Shown here in pieces: positions 32,085 through 35,523 of a stretch of 35,523 bases of DNA (the stretch's first letter is position 1; each line of letters starts with the position of its first letter). Made by a program: the position numbers and the translations under genes. The stretch covers positions 1-35,523 of the forward strand of contig MTLU01000017.1 in NCBI GenBank assembly GCA_002010975.1, read 5' to 3'. The stretch comes from Candidatus Bathyarchaeota archaeon JdFR-07 (GTDB lineage: Archaea > Thermoproteota > Bathyarchaeia > Bathyarchaeales > Bathycorpusculaceae). Below the pieces are notes generated by a model that was given only the letters and a program-made list of their open reading frames with translations, searched no databases and had not been told where the DNA came from.

Positions 32085-33099
32085 GAAGTTCTTCCTCCAA
32101 TCGTGTAGCTAACACTCGTAAGGTCTTTATCTTTTCTTTGGCTCGTTTCCATGGTAAATACTCTAAATCGCAGTTTGGGCACACAAAGATTTCCTCAAAA
32201 TCTGAAAGGTAGATTGTCTTAACAATTTTTTTGGCAAGCTTCACTAGTTCATCCATATTTTCCATTAAGGAATTTCTAGCGTCGATTATGCCTAGGGCGA
32301 TGCCTTTATCAAAACTATATTTTACGAGTTTTTCCATATGCGTCTCGTATATATCAACTCCTAAATGGTCTACAGAAAACTCAAGAGCTTCTGGAAGAAT
32401 TTGTGTGAAGTCTCCGAAAAAAGTTTGAAGACATGTTTTTACTGATATTCCCTTGAATGTCGTATCCAAAGCTGCTTTCACCATACTAAGCTCGTCTCGA
32501 GATATGCTTTTAGAAATTGGTTGATAAACTAGTGCAGGGTCGCTTAATTGAATATATTTGACCCCTAAGTTTACTAATTTAGAGAGTTCTTTGTTTAGGA
32601 TCTTTGCATATTCAAACATTAAATCGGTTTTATTGCTATAAGCTTGATTTTCAGCTAATTGGATGAAAGTATACGGTGCAGGTAAAATAACTTTCCATAA
32701 AACATCTTTAGGTATAAGCTTTCTGTAGGTTATCTCTTCCAGAATGTTTTTTTCACAAGTTATTCTGTTGGTGATTATAGGTTTTCGATAAAAGGTGTTG
32801 TTGTTAAACCATCTGGCTAAACTTCCAACATGGACTCCTTCTAATTTTTCTGTGAATGGACGAAAAAGATCTTGCCATTTAAGCATACCATCCGTTATAT
32901 AGCTTAAGCCTGCTGTTATTTGGATTCTTATTACTTCTTTAGTAGCTTTTTCGAAGGCATTTTCCAGTTCTTCTCTGCTTATCCTAGCTCTATCATACGC
33001 TCTTGTAACTTCGATAAGTTCTTCTGGTCGGGGAAGAATTCCTGTAATGTAGCACTCAATAGTTTCCATTTTTGGCTCATAGACTTGTTTGTTTACCAT
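32077..33099 (-). CDS. Methionine synthase, N-terminal-half-like protein
   Basis: A 340-residue protein resembling the N-terminal barrel of MetE: SLARWFNNNTFY (like MetE's TKWFDTNYHY), IQLSDPALVYQP, GIALGIIDARNSL and CPNCDLEYLPW (the position of MetE's PSCSLLHVP). The zinc site of the catalytic half is not intact: the HxC position reads KTC. This is expected for the N-half, which is not catalytic in MetE. It precedes the catalytic-half gene with an eight-base overlap. A split arrangement of this kind is known in some Sulfolobales. Whether the halves form one enzyme is inference. Confidence 0.82.
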   Translation of the reverse strand: MVNKQVYEPKMETIECYITGILPRPEELIEVTRAYDRARISREELENAFEKATKEVIRIQITAGLSYITDGMLKWQDLFRPFTEKLEGVHVGSLARWFNNNTFYRKPIITNRITCEKNILEEITYRKLIPKDVLWKVILPAPYTFIQLAENQAYSNKTDLMFEYAKILNKELSKLVNLGVKYIQLSDPALVYQPISKSISRDELSMVKAALDTTFKGISVKTCLQTFFGDFTQILPEALEFSVDHLGVDIYETHMEKLVKYSFDKGIALGIIDARNSLMENMDELVKLAKKIVKTIYLSDFEEIFVCPNCDLEYLPWKRAKEKIKTLRVLATRLEEELHG

Positions 33100-33146
33100 A
33101 ATAAAAATTTTAATAATAGTGTGTTCCTTTATGCCTCTGAAAGGTC

Positions 33147-34112
33147 ATGGACAGAAAACTTTTGTTTCACGTTGAAGAAAACATGCAAAAAGTCAAAGAA
33201 ATATTAATGGTAAAAGAACCGCAAAAACTCAGAATGATTCTAAATAAATTGACTTGGAAAATTTTATTATTGCTTTGTGAAAAAGAAATGTATCCCCTTG
33301 AAATAGCTAAAAAACTTGAAATTCACGAACAAAAGGTCTACTATCACATAAGAAAACTTGTTAAAGCTGGAGCCATAAAAGTTGTCCGTGAAGAAGAAAG
33401 GAAAGGAGCTACTGCAAAATATTACAAACCAGTTTCACACGCTTTTGGAATAGAACTTCCAAATGAGTATAAAACATTAAAACGCTTTTCCCTTCAAAGC
33501 ATAGAGGCCAAAATCCAAAAATTTTTTGAAGAATTTATTAGTGAAGATGGCGTTTTTGAAGGGAAAATAGTTGTTGGCAGTCCTATACCCCATGGACCTT
33601 TTAAAACAAGCGCCAGAGACGGCCACTACGCTTCCCACTTAACTTTCTTTCTAGGACAATTTACTTCTTTGCCAGAAGAATTTGCAATAAAACTTGATGT
33701 TGACGTGAAAGCTGAGAAAGAAGAGAAGAACAACTTAATTCTTGTGGGGGGACCTGGTACGAACCTTTTAACACAGGAATTGAATGAGCATTTACCGATA
33801 AAATTTAATATGAAACCATCAAGGGAAGGTTTTCTTTTTGGCGGTTTAGTTTCAAGGAAAACTTTTCGTACATATAACGCAGATACTGTAGGACTAATCG
33901 CAAAGATTGTGAATCCGTGGAATACAGATAAGCGAATAATTGTTTTAGCGGGAAACAAAGCAGTGGGCACAAAAGCTTGTGTCTTAGCTTTGACAAACTT
34001 TTGGAAAAAAACCTTGAAAGAATATGATGGAAAGGCAACATTTGCTAAGGTTATTCAAGGATTCGATCTTGATGGGGACGGAAAAGTAGATTCAATAGAA
34101 ATTCTAGAATAA
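33147..34112 (+). CDS. ArsR-like winged-helix regulator with S-layer-like C-terminal region and EF-hand tail
   Basis: A 321-residue protein. Residues about 20-95 are an ArsR-type winged helix (LTWKILLLLCEKEMYPLEIAKKLEIHEQKVYYHIRKLVKAGAIKVV followed by a wing and AKYYKP). The C-terminal part has LILVGGPGTNLLTQELNEHL and RIIVLAGNKAVGTKACVLALTNF, a VGGP...LAG pattern known from S-layer-related domains. The tail holds a full EF-hand loop at 307-318, D-L-D-G-D-G-K-V-D-S-I-E, and the protein ends IEILE. It is cytoplasmic by sequence (no signal peptide). It is divergent from the split metE operon by 47 bases and so may control it; the ligand, perhaps calcium or a metabolite, is unknown. Confidence 0.8.
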   Translation: MDRKLLFHVEENMQKVKEILMVKEPQKLRMILNKLTWKILLLLCEKEMYPLEIAKKLEIHEQKVYYHIRKLVKAGAIKVVREEERKGATAKYYKPVSHAFGIELPNEYKTLKRFSLQSIEAKIQKFFEEFISEDGVFEGKIVVGSPIPHGPFKTSARDGHYASHLTFFLGQFTSLPEEFAIKLDVDVKAEKEEKNNLILVGGPGTNLLTQELNEHLPIKFNMKPSREGFLFGGLVSRKTFRTYNADTVGLIAKIVNPWNTDKRIIVLAGNKAVGTKACVLALTNFWKKTLKEYDGKATFAKVIQGFDLDGDGKVDSIEILE

Positions 34113-34155
34113 TGTAACCACCCCACTTAGTTTGGCTATAAGAAATATTCTTAAT

Positions 34156-34488
34156 TTATGTTCTCTTTGTACTGCATTGAAGAACTTTGGGACATATTAA
34201 GCATTCCTCTGGTATTGAGGCCTCTTTTGGAATGGTGTTTAAAAATCCAAAAAAGTAAGCGCATTTTGCTGGAGAATCAAAAACTTTCGGGTATTCAGAT
34301 GGTTTCACGCCTATAATTTTCATGTTTTCCACTATAACGTCAATTTTGGACATGCAATATGGGCAGGCATAGTAGCTTTGTCTAGGCACTGTAGACGAGT
34401 CTGTCAAAACCGTTGGTTTTTTGAAACTCCTTTCGCAACCTTTGTAAGGACATTTTAATTTTTGGCTGTGAGCGTGAAAGAGGCGCAT
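34156..34488 (-). CDS. Zinc-finger protein with two CxxC-type sites
   Basis: A 110-residue protein of unknown role. It has CPYKGC near the N-terminus and CPYCMSKID about 30 residues later, together a plausible zinc site, then a second cysteine set in SPAKCAYFFGFLN, EECLICPKVLQC near the end. I start at ATG 34488 because GGAGAGGGT, a strong ribosome site, lies five bases upstream; the frame also runs back to 34515. It is convergent with the ArsR-like regulator. Confidence 0.78.
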   Translation of the reverse strand: MRLFHAHSQKLKCPYKGCERSFKKPTVLTDSSTVPRQSYYACPYCMSKIDVIVENMKIIGVKPSEYPKVFDSPAKCAYFFGFLNTIPKEASIPEECLICPKVLQCSTKRT

Positions 34489-34589
34489 TTCTACCCTCTC
34501 CATACATATCTGCAATATTAATATTTAATAAACGTTTCTGTATATCCGTACAACATAAATACAAATCCACAAAAACTAAAGATCAAATA

Positions 34590-34617
34590 AGAAAAGCATG
34601 AACGTTCATGCTTTTCT
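34590..34617. repeat. Perfect 28-nt palindrome beside tRNA-Thr
   Basis: The 14-base half AGAAAAGCATGAAC is followed by its exact inverse with no spacer. It starts 19 bases beyond the 3' end of the minus-strand tRNA-Thr gene and, read on the minus strand, is followed by TTATTTG. It may be a terminator-like hairpin of the tRNA transcript or a protein-binding dyad. Confidence 0.75.
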
Positions 34618-34635
34618 CCCAGAATCATAATTTGA

Positions 34636-34709
34636 AGCCTCGGGCGGGCCTTGATCCCGCGACCTACGGCTTACAAGGCCGTTGCTCTACCAGACTGAGC
34701 TACCGAGGC
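34636..34709 (-). tRNA. tRNA-Thr (UGU)
   Basis: A 74-nt tRNA with acceptor GCCUCGG/CCGAGGC, D-arm GCUC...GAGC, anticodon stem ACGGC/GCCGU around CUUGUAA (anticodon UGU), and T-arm CGGG-AUCAAGG-CCCG type. Discriminator U, as in many archaeal tRNA-Thr. No intron is present and CCA is not encoded. A TATA-like TGCATATTTC (read in the genome as GAAATATGCA, 34728-34737) lies about 25 bases upstream. Confidence 0.95.
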
Positions 34710-34770
34710 ATCAAGTCGTAGTTTATTGAAATATGCAAAAACGACAACGTAAATAAAAATATTGTCAAAA

Positions 34771-35193
34771 TTAGGTGTTAGACAGGTTTTTCAGAATTTC
34801 GGATGCTTTATTCATAATTTTCTTTTCATTTACATAGGTTAAAACCTTGATAGCATCGGCAATTGGAAACCATTTTACCCTTTCCATTTCAGAATCATGG
34901 GCTTCCATGGATCCGCCCACGAACCTTAAAAGGTAAAAATGTACTGTTTTAAAATAACGTTGTTTTCTGAAAAAACTGTAGCTAACTTCCCCGATTTTAC
35001 TTACGATTTCTCCTTTCAAACCTGTTTCCTCTTGAACTTCCCTTAAAGCTGCTTCTTCAGCTGTCTCATTTGCTTCTATAAGCCCTTTAGGCAAGCACCA
35101 AATATTTCGCCTTGAAACCAGAGCCACTTCAAAATCGCCATTGGCATTTCTAAAAATAACACCTCCAGATGATACCACTTTTTTCACACTCAC
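34771..35193 (-). CDS. Nudix hydrolase
   Basis: A 140-residue Nudix protein with the complete box G37-x5-E43-x7-R51-E52-V-x-E55-E56-x-G58-L. The spacing is exact. The N-terminus VVSSGGVIFRNANGDFEVALVSRRNIWCLPKGLIE and tail with VKWFPIADAIKVLTYVNEKKIM resemble diadenosine tetraphosphate hydrolases (Ap4A-type), which clear nucleotide by-products; that assignment is only likely. The start is GTG 35193; no ribosome site is clear and a second GTG lies two codons on. Upstream is the promoter region of the 23S rRNA gene, which diverges. Confidence 0.9.
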   Translation of the reverse strand: MSVKKVVSSGGVIFRNANGDFEVALVSRRNIWCLPKGLIEANETAEEAALREVQEETGLKGEIVSKIGEVSYSFFRKQRYFKTVHFYLLRFVGGSMEAHDSEMERVKWFPIADAIKVLTYVNEKKIMNKASEILKNLSNT

Positions 35194-35490
35194 CGTTAAC
35201 CACTATCCCCAATCATTTTTGCAATGCTGTTTCCAATAAATTAATACTTAAACCCTTTTAAAATCTTTAACCAGCAACACTTATCTTAAACGACGCAATA
35301 CTTATATGTGGGAAAACAGCTTCAGAAATATTTTAGCTACAATAGCTCGAACTACAAAATGCAACTCACATCCATTTACGGATGAGGAGTGAAGGGTAAA
35401 ATGAGCCTTTAAAGCTCATAATGAAACCATGCACAAGCTACATACTCCAAAGGTTCACCGAAAACGTTAAACAGACACTGCTTAAAGGCC
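35194..35490 (+). promoter_or_regulatory. Promoter and long leader of the 23S rRNA gene
   Basis: No gene is visible in this spacer. A TATA-like TACTTATATG (35299-35308) would place the rRNA start near 35330, leaving about 160 bases of leader. The leader has a stem-loop CATCC/GGATG within ACTC...GAGT (near 35369-35393) and a hairpin ATGAGC/GCTCAT (35401-35419). An AT-rich stretch at 35236-35262 could hold the promoter of the divergent Nudix gene. A processing stem usually formed with the 3' flank of 23S lies outside the window. Confidence 0.5.
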
Positions 35491-35523
35491 CGACATGCTA
35501 CGCCGTCTGGAGGATGGCTCGGC
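35491..35523 (+). rRNA. rrl: 23S rRNA, 5' end (partial, runs off window)
   Basis: The last 33 bases contain CTACGCCGTCTGG-AGGATGGCTCGGC, which lines up base by base with the archaeal 23S 5' region (CUACUAUGCC...CUGGUGGAU.GCUCGGC). The mature 5' end is placed at about 35491, give or take ten bases, by matching a known haloarchaeal start from memory. The gene continues beyond the window. No 16S gene lies upstream; the nearest upstream gene is a divergent Nudix hydrolase. Confidence 0.85.

Noticed and set aside
35360-35420. Possible C/D box guide RNA in the 23S leader
   Set aside because: The GGATGAG and ATGAGC segments do not match box C, and no box D lies at a suitable distance.
1-35523. CRISPR arrays, insertion sequences, prophage, toxin-antitoxin or restriction genes
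   Set aside because: No regularly spaced repeats, transposase, integrase or nuclease-methylase gene sets were seen in the window.

Overview
The window is a piece of an AT-rich archaeal chromosome. The gene content is archaeal throughout: L7Ae, S28e and L24e ribosomal proteins, aEF-1beta, a two-ring CDC48/VAT ATPase, FEN-1, Pth2, TruD, archaeal-type methionine adenosyltransferase, a GPN-loop GTPase, geranylgeranyl reductase and a bulge-helix-bulge tRNA intron system. The TrpB2-type tryptophan synthase beta, the split MetE, the intron-rich initiator tRNA and the anchored surface proteins together suggest a TACK-lineage archaeon, probably Bathyarchaeia. That placement is inference from gene content, not a phylogeny.

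Layout. 1-831: the dockerin-like tail of a surface protein, then a small membrane-anchored cohesin-like protein. 989-1825: an L7Ae-S28e-L24e ribosomal operon. 1841-6781: a radical SAM/SPASM enzyme, a secreted subtilase, and a convergent membrane-anchored protein resembling the BsuPI subtilisin-inhibitor family. 6957-7077: initiator tRNA-Met with two small introns. 7174-12173: a co-directional run of PAC2 protein, small membrane protein, RHH-like protein, two radical SAM activase-like enzymes (AmrS-like and PflX-like), a zinc ribbon and a CinA-type domain protein. 12362-17774: an anchored transglutaminase-like protein, GPN GTPase, a winged-helix protein, a small unknown, an M29-like aminopeptidase and MAT. 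17849-19599: an HTH-CBS regulator whose start region is a perfect 21-nt palindrome, followed by a DHH nuclease.

19596-25625 (minus strand): TruD, Pth2, geranylgeranyl reductase, a small winged-helix protein, CDC48, aEF-1beta and a zinc-ribbon protein. 25738-30744: FEN-1, TrpB2, PIMT and GlmS. 30933-34112: a split methionine synthase (N-half and C-half genes overlapping by 8 nt), divergent from a winged-helix regulator with an S-layer-like C-terminal region and an EF-hand tail. 34156-35523: a zinc-finger protein, tRNA-Thr(UGU) beside a 28-nt perfect palindrome, a Nudix hydrolase, and the 5' end of a 23S rRNA gene with its own promoter region and no 16S gene immediately upstream.

A recurring theme is methionine and SAM: a split MetE, MAT, a CBS regulator beside MAT, three radical SAM enzymes and PIMT. 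Most genes are ordinary archaeal housekeeping genes. The points most worth checking are the double-intron initiator tRNA, the subtilase/BsuPI-like pair, the palindrome at the HTH-CBS start, the S-layer-like/EF-hand regulator next to metE, and the unlinked 23S gene. No CRISPR array, insertion sequence, prophage or obvious defence cassette is visible.
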